A stretch of 64,000 nucleotides of DNA from contig NZ_CP022657.1 of the NCBI RefSeq assembly GCF_002243515.1, forward strand, positions 2,471,001 through 2,535,000, written 5' to 3'. This stretch comes from Tumebacillus algifaecis. Its GTDB lineage: Bacteria > Bacillota > Bacilli > Tumebacillales > Tumebacillaceae. This document shows, piece by piece, positions 36,077 through 52,670 of the stretch. Every line of letters starts with the position of its first letter. Position 1 is the first letter of the stretch. The notes beneath the pieces were generated by a model. That model was not told the DNA's origin and did not search any database. It saw nothing but the letters and a program-made list of their open reading frames with translations. Made by a program: the position numbers and the translations under genes.

Positions 36077-37351
36077 TTAAGAAGCCTGTTCCGCCGCAGC
36101 GGCCGGCGCTTCCGGGATCTTGTCCAGCTTGGCCACCGACGAGGTCAGGATCACGCCGCTGGAGATCAGCATCCCGGCCGCCCCGACGACGAGCGTCCAC
36201 TGAGTGCCGATCGCATCTCCGAGGAACCCGCCGAGCATCGCCCCGACCGGTATCGAGCCGAAGATGATAAAGCGCAGCGATGCGTTCATCCGGCCTTGCA
36301 GATGGTCCGGCGTGATCGCCGTGCGCAAGGAGCGCTGGTTGATGTTGTAGATGACGATCATCGCCGCATCGACAAACTGCGAAACCATCAGCACGATGAT
36401 CGCAAGCGTCACCGAGAGCAGAGAGGAGAGCGGCACCAGCAGGTAAAACACGCCGGCCAGGGCCAGCGACAGCACCAGCGTCTTGCCGAGCGACAGTTTT
36501 TCCGCCACTTTGCCGGCCACCGCAGCGCCGGCCATCGCGCCGACGCCGCTCATCGTGAAGATCAGGCCCAGCATGAACGGCGAGAGGCTGAGCTCGCGTG
36601 TGACATAGAGGATGTAGATCGCTTCCATCGCCAGCCCGAACAGGTTGAACAGGCCGGTTGCGACGGTGATGCGGGCAAGGATCGTATTGCCGAAGACGAA
36701 TTTCAGCCCGTCGCGGATGTTCTGGAACACGTTGTTGTCTTCTTTCTCTTCCGGCAGGGACGGCTTGTCCTCTTTGCGCTTGATGATGATCAGCGTAAAG
36801 GCGGAGATGAAGAAGGTGATGCCGTTGATCAGGATCGCCACCGGCGCGGTCAGCAGCTGCACCAGCGCGCCGCCGATCGCCTGGCCGCTGATCTGGGAGG
36901 CGGAGTTGGAGAACTCCAGTTTGCTGTTCCCTTCCACCAGCTCCTCCGTCTTGACGATCGACGGAAGGTACGACATGTAGGCGATATCAAAAAAGACGGA
37001 GGCGGTACCGACCAGAAACGAGATCGTGCACAAAAGTTCAAATGTCAAAAATCCTTCCCAAGCTGCGTACGGAATCACCAGCAGCCCGACGCCGCGGATC
37101 ACGTCGGTCAGGATCATGATCGGTCGGCGGCGAAGCTGGTCGACCCAGACGCCGACAAACAGCGAGAACAAAATGTACGGAAGATAGCCGATCGCCGTCA
37201 GCATCCCCATCTGCACCGCGTTCACGTTCAACATGAGCGCGGCGATCAAGGGCAGGGCCAGCGTGGTGATCTGGGCCCCGAACATGGACAGAGTCTGCCC
37301 CGTCCAGAGTTTCATAAAGTCAGGATGTTTCCAAAGTCCTGTAAATTTCAT
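36077..37351 (-). CDS. MFS exporter (EntS/MFS_3-like)
   Basis: 424-residue, 12-helix major facilitator protein, expected in the cell membrane as exporter or self-resistance pump for the peptide. It begins WKHPDFMKLWTGQTLSMFG, the usual start of MFS_3 members, and has the loop FVGVWVDQLRRRP with the conserved Asp and Arg cluster. ATG 37351 is chosen: AAAGGAG overlaps the stop of the upstream NRPS gene, and the longer upstream extension to 37513 is Arg/Ser/Pro-rich shadow sequence. It sits between two NRPS genes of one operon, which strongly links it to this product. Confidence 0.93.
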   Translation of the reverse strand: MKFTGLWKHPDFMKLWTGQTLSMFGAQITTLALPLIAALMLNVNAVQMGMLTAIGYLPYILFSLFVGVWVDQLRRRPIMILTDVIRGVGLLVIPYAAWEGFLTFELLCTISFLVGTASVFFDIAYMSYLPSIVKTEELVEGNSKLEFSNSASQISGQAIGGALVQLLTAPVAILINGITFFISAFTLIIIKRKEDKPSLPEEKEDNNVFQNIRDGLKFVFGNTILARITVATGLFNLFGLAMEAIYILYVTRELSLSPFMLGLIFTMSGVGAMAGAAVAGKVAEKLSLGKTLVLSLALAGVFYLLVPLSSLLSVTLAIIVLMVSQFVDAAMIVIYNINQRSLRTAITPDHLQGRMNASLRFIIFGSIPVGAMLGGFLGDAIGTQWTLVVGAAGMLISSGVILTSSVAKLDKIPEAPAAAAEQAS

Positions 37352-37370
37352 GAGTTGTATAAGCTCCTTT

Positions 37371-43781
<6,411 letters not shown>

Positions 43782-43796
43782 CTCCGTTCCTCCCCC

Positions 43797-46700
43797 TTAT
43801 TCGTGATTGAGAAGCGCCAGCGCTTCTTCTTCGGTCATGTTTTCGAGCAACTCCATCAGCAGCCGCTCCACTTCGTCGGCCAGCTCGTGGAAGAGCGGTT
43901 TGGCAAACAGAGTGCGCAAAGGCAGCTCCACGCTGAGCTGGCCCCGGATGCGGGAGACGACCTGCGTCGCCAGGAGCGAGTGTCCGCCGAGATCGAAAAA
44001 GTCGTCTTGGGCGCTGACCTTCTCCAGCTTCAAAATGTCCATCCAGATGTCGGCGAGCACCTCTTGCACCGGCCCCTCCGGCTCCATAAACGCCGCTGCG
44101 CTCTGGTGCGGCAGACGGTCGGGCAGAGGCAGCTGTTTGCGATCCGCTTTGCCGTTGGCGTTGAGCGGCATCGCGTCGAGCTGCATCAGGAACGACGGCA
44201 CCATATAATCGGGCAGCAGCTCGCGCGTCATGCTCCGCAGCTCCTCCAGGTTCAGCCCCTGCTGCGCATCGAGCGCCACCACATAGCCGACCAGCCGCTT
44301 GAGGCCGTCGGTGTCGTGGACGATGACGAGCGCTTCCTTGACCTTGTCGTGCTTGAGCAGCGCCGCTTCGATCTCGCCAAGCTCCACGCGCATCCCGCGA
44401 ATCTTCACTTGGTTGTCGGCGCGGCCGATAAACTTCAGGCTGCCGTCAGGACGGAAGTACCCGAGGTCGCCCGTCTTGTACATGCGCTCGCCCGGCGCGA
44501 ACGGGTCGTCCATAAACGCTTTCGCTGTGCGCTCCGGGTCGTTCAGGTAGCCCTTGGCCACCCCGATCCCGGCGAGGTACAGGTCGCCGCTGACGCCGAC
44601 CGGCACCGGCTGGAGATGCTCGTCGAGCACATAGCAGCGGTTATTATCGATCGGCTTGCCGACACAGACTGCGCCGTCCTCCTGCAGATCGTCTTCCGTG
44701 CAGACGTGGATCGTCGAGTCGATCGACGCTTCGGTCGCGCCCCAGGTGTTGTTCAGCGTCCCCGGCATTTTTTCAAAGAAGCGGCGCACGGTGGTCTGGC
44801 TCAGCGCTTCGCCGGAAGACAGCGTGCTGCGCAGGTTGCGAAGCCCCCCTCTGTCCGCTTCGGTCAGCTCGTCGAGCACCAGATTGAGCATGCTCGGCAC
44901 GAACTGGATGTGTACCACTTCATAGCGGATCGCATCGTCGATCATCGCCCGCGGGTCGACCTGCGCGCCCGGTTCGATCAGCGCGATGCGCCCGCCGGTC
45001 ATCAGCGGCCAGAAGAACTCGACCGCCGAGTCGTCGAAGGTCAAAGTCGTCTTCTGGAGCACAGTTTCGCCCGGCTGCAGGCGGAAGTGATTTTGCATCC
45101 AGCACATGCGGTTGACCCAGCCTCGGTGTTGGCTGACCACGCCTTTGGGCTTGCCGGTCGAGCCGGAGGTGTAGTACACGGAGATCATGTGCTCGGGCGT
45201 GACCGCGACCTCCGGCTTCTCCGCCGGCTCTTGGTCGATCTGCGCCCAATCGCTATCGAGGAACAGGAACGGCACCTCCTCGTGCCAGACCGCCTCGCGC
45301 AGCTTTTCCTGCGTCAAGCAGACGACCGCCTGCGAGTCTTCGAGGATCCCTTTCAAACGCTGCAAGGGCGCATCAGGATCGAGCGGCAGGAACGCGCCGC
45401 CCGCTTTCAGCACCGCATAGAGCGCGACGACCAGCTCCAGCGAACGCTGGACACAGACGCCGACCACGCGATCCGGGCAGACGCCCTTTTTAATCAGCGC
45501 ATGGGCCAGCTTGTTGGCGCGCTGCTCCAGTTCGAGGTAGGACAGCTCCTGCCCTTCGTACACCGCCGCCGCCAGATGCGGCGTCCGCTGCACCTGCTCT
45601 TCGATCAGCTCGTGCAGCACACGATGCGACGGGAACTCGACAGCATGGTCGTTCCACGCCGCAAGCTGAGCTACCTGCGGGGCGGCGATCATCGGCAGCT
45701 CGGAGATGTTCATCGAAGCATGCGCGACGATGCTCTCCAGCAGCGTGACGAAGTTCTCCTGCATCCGCTCGATCGTCTCACGCTTGAACAGCCTCGTGCT
45801 GTATTCGAACAGGCCGGCCAGCTCGCTCGACTTGGTTTCGGTCAAAAAGAGGGTCAGGTCATAGCGCGACGTCCCGGCGTGCACCTCCAGCGGCGACACG
45901 TCCAGTCCCGGCAGCGCCAGCGTCTCCTCCAGCTTGTTTTGGAACGCGAACACCACTTGCGTCAGCGGGGCATGGGCCTGGTTGCGCTCCACCTGCAGTT
46001 CGCGCACGAGGCGGTCGAACGGCACGTCCTGATGGTTGTACACGTTCAGGCAGCGCTCTTTGACCCCTTGCAGGTAGTCGGAGAACGACAGCTCACCTTG
46101 GAATTCGCTGCGCAGGACGACCATGTTCACGAAAAATCCGATCAGGGCGTCGAGGCCTGGCAAGCTGCGGTTGGCGATCGGCGAGCCGACCAGGATGTCC
46201 TGCTGTCTGGAATAGCGGTGCAGCAAAATGTTATAGGCGGACAGCAGCACCATATAGAGTGATGCTTCCCGCTCCTGCCCCAGTTCGGCCAGTTGTCCCG
46301 CCAGCTTGGCCGGAACGGAAAACGAGAGCCGGTCGCCGTCATACGCCGGCAGCGCTGGGCGCGGATGGTCGGTCGGCAGCTGCAGCAGCGTCTGTGCGCC
46401 GGCCAGCTCTTCCTTCCAAAACGGCAGCTGCCTTTCCAGTTCCCCGCTTTCCAGCCACTTCCGCTGCCACACGGCGAAGTCGGCGTACTGGAACGGCAAT
46501 GCTGCGAGCGTTAGGTCTCCGCCTTCCAAAGCGGCCTTGTAGGCAAGGCTCAGCTCTTCCAAGAACACGACCCCCGACCAGCCGTCGGTGATCATGTGAT
46601 GCAGATTGAAGAACAGCACATGCTCTTCCGCCTCGACAAGGAACAGCGCCGCCCGAATCAACGGGGCCTGCTCAAACGCAAACGGCACGCGGGCCAGCCC

Positions 46701-48859
46701 GGACAATTTTGTCTGCAACAGCTCTTCGCGCTGTTCGCCAGGCGCGCCGGTCAGGTCGGTGATCGCAAGCGGCAGGTCGGCTTCCAGCGCGATCCGCTGC
46801 ACCGGCTGGTCACCGGCCAGCACAAACGCGGTGCGCAGCGTTTCGTGGCGCGAGGCGACCTGCGTGAGCGCCGCCTGCAGCGCGGGAACGTGCAGCTCCC
46901 CCGGATGCGGTAGGCGTACGGCTCGTTGTAGACGGCGCTCTCCACATCCATCTGCTGCACGAACCACAAGCGCTCTTGAGTCAAGGCCAACGGCAGATCC
47001 TGCTCGCGCCCGACCGGCACGATGCCAGCCTGCTGCTGCACGGCGATGCTCCGCCCATTCGCTTGCAGCGCGGCGGCGAGCAGCACGGCGTTCGGCTGCT
47101 CGAAGACCAGCCGCAGATCGACCCCTCCGTCAAGCGTTGCGCGCAGGCGGGTCATGACTTGCGTGGCGGTGATCGAGTCGCCGCCGAGTTCGAAGAAGTC
47201 GTCCTGTGCCCCGACGTCATCCAACCCCAGCACGTCAGCAAAAATGGCACACAGATGCGCTTCCATTTCGTTTTGCGGCGCCACATAGCCCGCGCCAAGC
47301 TCCTGACGGCTGATGTTCGGCACCGGGAAGGCATGGCGGTCCGTCTTGCCGTTGGCGTTCAGTGGCATTGCGCCAAGCGTCATCAGATAGGACGGCACCA
47401 TATACTCCGGCAGCAGGCCTTTGAGCATCGCCCGCAGCTCCTCGCTGCCCGGCGGGCGATCCGCTTCCAGCGGCACCACATAGCCGATCAGCCGTTTCAA
47501 GCCGGCCGTCTCCTGCAGCAGCACAGCCGCTTCCTTGACATTCTCATGCCGCAGGAGCGCCGCTTCAATCTCGCCGAGCTCGACGCGCATCCCGAGAATC
47601 TTGACCTGGTTGTCGGCGCGGCCGAGAAACTTCACCGAGCCGTCCGGGCGGATGTACCCGAGGTCGCCCGTCTTGTACATGCGCTCGCCCGGCACAAAGA
47701 GGTCGTCCCGGAAAGATTTCGCCGTGCGCTCCGGGTCGTTCAGATAACCGCGCGCCACCCCGATCCCGGCGAGGTACAGCTCCCCCGTCACGCCGATGCC
47801 GACCGGCTGCAGCTGCTCATCGAGCACATAGCAGCGGTTGTTGTCGATCGGCTTGCCGACGCTGACCGCGCCGTCCTCTGTGCTGTCCTCTGGCGTGCAG
47901 ACGTGAATCGTCGAGTCGATCGACACTTCGGTCGCGCCCCAGGTGTTGTTCAGCGACCCCGGCATTTTTTCAAAAAAGCGGCGCACGGTGGTCGCCGACA
48001 GAGCTTCGCCTGACGAAAGCGTGCTCCGCAGTTTCGCGAGCGCCAGACGGTCGGCCGCCGTCACTTCATCGAGCACCAGATTGAGCATGCTCGGCACAAA
48101 CTGCACATGCACCGCCTCATAGTGGATCGCCGCATCGATCATCGCGCGGGGATCCACCTGCAGGCCCGGCGCGAGCAGCGCGATGCGCCCGCCGACCATC
48201 AGCGGCCAGAAGAACTCCACCGCCGAGTCGTCGAAGGTCAAGGTCGTTTTCTGCAGCACCGACTCGCCCGCTTTTAATTGGAAGTGATTCTGCATCCAGC
48301 ACATGCGGTTGACCCAGCCGCGGTGCTCCGAGACCACCCCTTTCGGCTTGCCGGTCGAGCCCGACGTGTAGTACACGGAGATCATGTGGTCCGGCGTGAC
48401 CTTGACCTCCGGCTTCTCGGCCGGCTCCCGGTCAATTTGGGCCCAGTCTGCCTGCAGATCGACAAACGGCACGCCGTCGTGTTCGATGCGCGCCCGCAGA
48501 TGCGCTTGGGTCAGGCAGACCACCGTCTCCGAATCCTGCAGGATCTGTTTCAGCCGCTCCAGCGGCGCCTCCGGGTCGAGCGGCAAAAAAGCAGCCCCCG
48601 CCTTGAGCACGGCGTACAGAGCGACGACCAGCTCCAGCGAGCGCTGCACACATACGCCAACCACGCGGCCCGGCCCTGCCCCCTGTTTGATCAGATAGTG
48701 CGCCAGTTTGTTGGCGCGCTCCTCCAGTTCGAGATAGGTCAGCGCCTGATCTTCATAGACGGCAGCCGCCAAGTGCGGAGTTCTCTGCACCTGTTCCTCG
48801 ATCAATTCATGAAGCACACGGTGCGACGGAAAGGCAACGGACGTCTCATTCCAAGGCAT
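43797..48859 (-). CDS. NRPS, A-T-C-A-T initiation synthetase, interrupted by one frameshift
   Basis: First synthetase of operon 2. It starts directly with an A domain (PWNETSVAFPSHRVLHELIEE), as initiation enzymes do. Then T (GGDSITA), C (HHMITDGW), A and T (GGHSLLA). The frame breaks inside the C domain: it reads AYRIRG in one frame and continues ELHVPALQAAL in another. Adding one G to the G5 run at 46898-46902 restores a single frame of 1687 residues. Both A domains read D-D-V-Q-L-S-T-I-D, with WGATE in place of YGPTE; I do not know the substrate, but the two modules should take the same one. Start choice is open: ATG 48859, TTG 48862 or 48865, or GTG 48874, with only a weak ribosome site. 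If the shift is real, the line is inactive. Confidence 0.92.
46898..46902 (-). other. frameshift site in a homopolymer within the NRPS C domain
   Basis: The minus strand has GGGGG where six G would keep the C-domain motif in frame (codons CGG GGG GAG CTG). Restoring it makes the total length a multiple of three. It is either an assembly error or a one-base deletion. Confidence 0.85.
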
Positions 48860-49086
48860 CAACAATAGAATCACCTGTCTCAGATATATTAATTTCAGTG
48901 AATAACTATATCGTATAAAATTTTTTGATTTTTTAACACATCAGGTAGTATAAGCTAAGCATAACCCTCTGTCCAGTAAAAATAAAAGTCAATTCTATCG
49001 TCTATCTAGAAGTATTCATTATAGGATTCTTAACCCTGCGTAGTTATCAGAAACTATCCCAGAAAAAAGCAAAGGCAAAATTGTTC

Positions 49087-49332
49087 ATGGCAATCATTGA
49101 CGAGATTTTGAAAACTCCAGAGTCAACTGACTCTGAATAATTGGCGACCTTACTAGCCGGAGATATTGAAAAGGCGGTGAACTACTTTGAAAAGTATTGG
49201 TGTTGCTTACGCTGGTAGAGCATTGGTTTACCTATCCCCGCCGTAGTATGTGTGGCTGCAGTTGCTGCTGTTACTTTATTGGCCATCGGTTTTTACATAG
49301 GTCGTAAAACCGCGCAATCTCAAGCCGTTTAA
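49087..49332 (+). pseudogene. frame with two in-frame stops: acidic peptide, helix and membrane segment
   Basis: One reading frame from ATG 49087 gives MAIIDEILKTPE..., stops at 49138, continues with LLAGDIEKAVNYFEKYW, stops again at a TAG near 49217, and ends with IPAVVCVAAVAAVTLLAIGF and a basic tail, stopping at 49330. Codon content looks coding on both sides of the stops. It may be a decayed small membrane protein or a set of tiny peptides. A strong hairpin follows. Confidence 0.35.
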
Positions 49333-49349
49333 CTCTTCCATGAATAACA

Positions 49350-49382
49350 AAAGCCTGTCAGCCATTTGCGCTGACAGGCTTT
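49350..49382 (+). terminator. terminator after the broken small frame
   Basis: AAGCCTGTCAGC and its complement around ATTTG, ending in a short T run. Confidence 0.75.
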
Positions 49383-49615
49383 CTCTATATAAGACCAAGC
49401 GGTCATCTTTTATTTTAATATTTACCGCACCCACATCAACTGCGGGTTTGGGCTGGCTTACTTCAGCAATTAGTCTATAAAAAGGCGCAGCTGCCCAGTC
49501 CCTAGCAAACTGTCATCTCCCTCGTCAACAACCTGCACTTCACTACAACCAGACATATTTTAACCTTGCCAAGGATATACTGGTAGTAACCTCGCTTCAG
49601 TGAGGAGGTGATCCG

Positions 49616-49705
49616 ATGCAAAAATGGGTGTGGGAGCTGATGTGCTTCATCATTCTGCACGATGTACTTCGCATTGTGCAGTTAGCGCTCACTCCTAACT
49701 GCTAA
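49616..49705 (+). CDS. 29-residue peptide with an exceptionally strong ribosome site
   Basis: ATG 49616 lies four bases after GAGGAGGTGATC, which is fully complementary to the 3' end of 16S rRNA. The peptide is hydrophobic in the middle (ELMCFIILHDVLRIVQLAL) and ends NC. A TATACT box lies upstream near 49576 and a T-tailed hairpin follows at 49801. Such size and membrane-helix character occur in type I toxins, regulatory peptides and holin-like peptides, but I recognise no family. No receptor or antitoxin gene is obvious beside it. Confidence 0.5.
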   Translation: MQKWVWELMCFIILHDVLRIVQLALTPNC

Positions 49706-49800
49706 TCAATCAAAAACCTGGGCGATTATGGATGGAAAGGGTCCATTCTCCCCTGATAGAATATCAAAATAAAACATTTCCGTTTTAGTCTTACATACCA

Positions 49801-49836
49801 AAAGTCTGTCGGCCTCGTGCCCGACAGGCTTTTTTA
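49801..49836 (+). terminator. terminator downstream of the 29-residue peptide
   Basis: AGTCTGTCGG pairs with CCCGACAGGCT and TTTTTT follows. Confidence 0.85.
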
Positions 49837-50035
49837 CACTTTGTAACATGGAAGAAAACTCGGTGAAAGACTGAGAACGGAACACTTCATCAAAGAAAGC
49901 CATTGATGTACTTTTCAGAAGATCCTAGCTCGAATCAAATTCCATCAACTTATGTTGCCGACACACTTGGAACATCATCGAGAACGAATCTCCTAAACAC
50001 TAATGAAAAGATCTCGGCTATTGATCTCCATCAGA

Positions 50036-50242
50036 TCACTGATCACGTCTGCCAAAAAGGCTTGGCCCCTCTTGTAACGTTTGCCTGATTAACGCTGGTG
50101 AATATCCGTGGAGTTCGTATACCTGTCGTTGGCTCAAGCCCTCTTCATTGATCAGTCGGTTGAAGAGTGGGTAAAGCAGTTCCCGCTTGAACTTTGCGCG
50201 ATCATGCGTTTTCATCCGTGGAATACCATGCACGACAAACAA
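50036..50242 (-). CDS. small helix-turn-helix-like ORF, unrecognised
   Basis: Up to 68 residues. The likely core begins at an internal ATG (MKTHDRAKFKRELL) and contains RLINEEGLSQRQVYELHGYS, which has the spacing of a helix-turn-helix. It follows the 50258-50407 frame after 15 bases or less on the same strand. No clear ribosome site is seen. It could be a fragment of a mobile-element regulator next to the repeat breakpoint. Confidence 0.35.
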   Translation of the reverse strand: MFVVHGIPRMKTHDRAKFKRELLYPLFNRLINEEGLSQRQVYELHGYSPALIRQTLQEGPSLFGRRDQ

Positions 50243-50257
50243 TTGTTTGACTGTCCA

Positions 50258-50407
50258 CTAGGAGTGGCCTGTCATTTCGCCGATCGCTTCGAAAGTCAAA
50301 AGATCCCCCCAATACATGAGCACCAGCTTGTCCAGATCCGGCACAAGATCTTCCCATTTGTAGCAGAAATAGCAGAAATCATCCCCGCCCCAGCGAATCT
50401 CCGGCAT
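50258..50407 (-). CDS. 49-residue ORF with CYFCYKW motif, unrecognised
   Basis: ATG 50407 is preceded by AAGGA ten bases upstream. The protein is acidic and aromatic, with DDFCYFCYKWEDL and FEAIGEMTGHS, ending TAG at 50258. It begins about 45 bases after the right-hand repeat ends, so it may once have been fused to or regulated with the truncated spoVK. I cannot assign a function. Confidence 0.4.
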   Translation of the reverse strand: MPEIRWGGDDFCYFCYKWEDLVPDLDKLVLMYWGDLLTFEAIGEMTGHS

Positions 50408-50438
50408 GGTGAGAACATCCTTAGATCGGTATAATTTT

Positions 50439-51038
50439 TCAAACCTTAGTCTTTACCATCGTGTCGATGGCCTCTTTCCCAAAATCTTTTTCACCGCCAC
50501 GTGCTAGCGAATACGCTTCATCGATAAACATAATACCGCCCAATGCTTTTTTGCTGAGGTCTCGCGTCTTTTGCGCCGTATGTCCAATGTACTCCCCAAC
50601 CAGATCGGCGCGTTCCACTTCGACCAGATGTCCTTTGGACAGCACGCCCATCTCGCGCAGAAGTTTTGCGAGAATGCGGGCGACCGTCGTCTTTCCCGTG
50701 CCCGGGTTCCCTTTGAAAATCATATGCAACACGATCGGCTCCGTGGCTAGTTTCGCTTGTGCGAGCTTTTGTTGGATTTGCACAAATGCATAGATCTCCT
50801 TGACCAACGTCTTCACTTGCTTCAGGCCGATCATCGAATCTAGCTCGTTCAAAATTTGCTGAAAGCGCTGCATCTCCGACTGCGTCGAACGGTTCCCTTC
50901 TCTGCGCACCGCAGGAGGGCTCCCCGATCCGTACAGCCGTCTTAGTGCTTCGTTCAGCGCCACCTCCCCGTTGCGGTACTGGTCGATCACATCCACTCCA
51001 TCCCGCTGGTTCGGCGGCTTCTGACCGCTCCTCAACAC
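50439..51038 (-). pseudogene. spoVK: truncated second spoVK copy
   Basis: 199-codon frame nearly identical to the first 195 residues of the SpoVK at 26849-27877, including Walker A and Walker B. After IDTMVK it runs into unrelated sequence and stops. The sensor, arginine finger and lid are missing, so it should not work as an AAA+ ATPase. A few substitutions against the intact copy are visible (for example QKRAQAK versus QKLAQAK). Confidence 0.92.
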
Positions 51039-51171
51039 GTTGTTTCCACCTCACTTTGACAGGAGTGTTGTATAGCCTATGTGGCTCTTGCGGGATGGGT
51101 GAATGTCTTCGGTCACTCTTTCCAACGTAAAAAGCCGGAACTGATTTCCGGCTTGCTGAGATTCCTTGTAA
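50452..51171. repeat. 0.72-kb direct repeat, right copy (spoVK 5' region)
   Basis: The same segment as 27291-28011, in the same orientation, with roughly 15-20 differences by eye. The two copies bracket about 22.4 kb that contains the whole of NRPS operon 2. Confidence 0.9.
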
Positions 51172-51346
51172 AAGGCAAGTAACGCTTTTCTGTCCAATTT
51201 CCATTGGGAGTCAACTGCTAGCAACAGGCTCTGGCGGTCGTTGGAGCACAAAGGTCAGGAAGACCAGCGTGGCGATCCCCATGAGAACCGCCAGCATTTT
51301 ATGGCCGGATGGATTTGTGGCTGTGACTTGGCTATGATTTACGATC
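51172..51346 (-). pseudogene. relic after the FenF-like gene, with one membrane segment
   Basis: Immediately after the AT stop, a frame shifted by one base reads FEIVNHSQVTATNP then MLAVLMGIATLVFLTFVL, a likely membrane helix, and stops near 51220. There is no clear start codon. A second short frame to 51051 (KLDRKALLAFYKESQ) runs into the repeat hairpin. Both look like cut-off ends of lost genes. Confidence 0.3.
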
Positions 51347-52627
51347 TCAAACGGCTCGCTCCTTCAGATCCAGATTGATCCCTCTTGTGCCAGCTTCGCG
51401 ATGAATCTGCTCGAATCGAGCATGTTGTTCCGAGACAGGTGTGCGTTTGGCACTGAAGACCGACTGAAGCATGTGCACGGCATCGTTCACCTCGCCCAGC
51501 GTAAGGTTCTCGCCTTTATCCTGTTCATGAGTCATCTTCATCAGCTTGATTTTCTGATACGGTTCTAGAACGCCTTTCTGATACTCTTCGTCACTTGGAT
51601 TGTAGTTCTTGGTGCAGACTGCGATCGCCAAGCAACGCTCGATCATCGTGAGGAGATTGCGCTGCCTGCGAGCTACTGCATTGGCTTGCAGATCTTGGAG
51701 TTCCTGTTCCAAGAGCTCGCGGTCTTCTTTGAGATCATAGGCGAACCCTTTGATCGCTGGGGTACAATTTTTGATAAGATTGCGCAGCACTTTTTTCGGG
51801 CCGAACTCGATGGCGTGCGTGACGCCTTGCGCTTCGACATACACAACCGAATCCTGCCATTGCACCGCACTGACGATCTGGTCTCCAAGGTTGTCGATTA
51901 TCGCTTCGCAATCCGTGTACGGCCGTGCTGTCACGTTGGAGAGAACCGGCCATTTCAAGTCCGCGAATTCGCACTTGGAGAGCTCTTCTTTGAATTTGAC
52001 CACTGCACCGTTCATCAGGGGGCTGTGGAAAGGAGCGCTGACTTTCAACGGGACGATGTAGCCTCCGTATTCAGCAAGTCTCTCACAGATCGCGGCAACC
52101 GCTTCACTATGACCGGAGATCACGACTTGGTTCGGAGTATTGTAGTTGGAGATCACGGCGACTTGACCGTCGCTCGATGCTCGTTCGCACTCCTGCAGCA
52201 CGATCTGTCTGTCGATGTTCTGGATCGAGGCCATCGCCCCGATGCCCGCCGCGACCGCCTCCTGCATGAACTTCCCGCGTTGATGCACGAGACGGACAGC
52301 GTTTCGGAACGAAATGGCGCCCGCGCAGGTCAGAGCCGAGATCTCGCCGAGGCTATGACCCATTAGGAAATCCGGTTCAATCCCTTTTTCTTGTGTAAAC
52401 ACGCGAAACGCCGCTACGCTGTGCGTGAGGATGGCCGCCTGTGCGTTTTCCGTCTTCGTCAGTTCTTCGATACTGCCTTCAAAACACAGTTTCATCAGGT
52501 CGAATCCCAGCACCTCGTTCGCTTCTTCAAACACCTCGCGCGCGATGGCGTGCTCCTCGCACAAGGCTTGCCCCATCCCTACGAACTGGGAACCCTGTCC
52601 TGGAAATACAAATGCAATCTTGCTCAT
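51347..52627 (-). CDS. free-standing malonyl-CoA acyltransferase, FenF/ItuD-like trans-AT
   Basis: 426 residues. The first 300 are a FabD-type acyltransferase: FVFPGQGSQFVGMG, the nucleophile motif GHSLGE near 90, HQRGKFMQ, and the His in VSAPFHSPLM near 200. The 120-residue C-terminal extension (TKNYNPSDEEYQKGV, LLEPYQKIKLMK-like run, NDAVHMLQSVFSAKRTP) matches what I remember of FenF and ItuD, the trans-acting ATs of mycosubtilin and iturin. It should load malonyl units onto the ACP of the KS protein 54034-60966, whose own AT is dead. ATG 52627 follows AAAGGAG; the longer frame to 52816 crosses a terminator and is rejected. It is the last gene of the operon. Confidence 0.93.
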   Translation of the reverse strand: MSKIAFVFPGQGSQFVGMGQALCEEHAIAREVFEEANEVLGFDLMKLCFEGSIEELTKTENAQAAILTHSVAAFRVFTQEKGIEPDFLMGHSLGEISALTCAGAISFRNAVRLVHQRGKFMQEAVAAGIGAMASIQNIDRQIVLQECERASSDGQVAVISNYNTPNQVVISGHSEAVAAICERLAEYGGYIVPLKVSAPFHSPLMNGAVVKFKEELSKCEFADLKWPVLSNVTARPYTDCEAIIDNLGDQIVSAVQWQDSVVYVEAQGVTHAIEFGPKKVLRNLIKNCTPAIKGFAYDLKEDRELLEQELQDLQANAVARRQRNLLTMIERCLAIAVCTKNYNPSDEEYQKGVLEPYQKIKLMKMTHEQDKGENLTLGEVNDAVHMLQSVFSAKRTPVSEQHARFEQIHREAGTRGINLDLKERAV

Positions 52628-52670
52628 CGGATCCTCAACTCCTTTTCGATGTAGCCTTGGTGTTCTTACA

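Larger units (their letters stand above)
48875..49615. other. gap upstream of NRPS operon 2: promoter region and relic sequence
   Basis: The part near 48880-48960 is very AT-rich and should hold the operon 2 promoter, though no good -35/-10 pair stands out. The rest holds a broken plus-strand frame (49087-49332) and a hairpin. No complete gene is visible. Confidence 0.5.

Noticed and set aside
49706-49903. 65-codon minus-strand frame
   Set aside because: It reads through the terminator hairpin at 49801-49836, has no ribosome site and no recognisable motif.
49903-50088. 61-codon plus-strand frame
   Set aside because: No ribosome site, low-complexity composition, no motif.
51051-51251. 66-codon minus-strand frame
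   Set aside because: Its second half is the repeat hairpin and spoVK leader read as protein. Only the first 30 codons might be a gene remnant.
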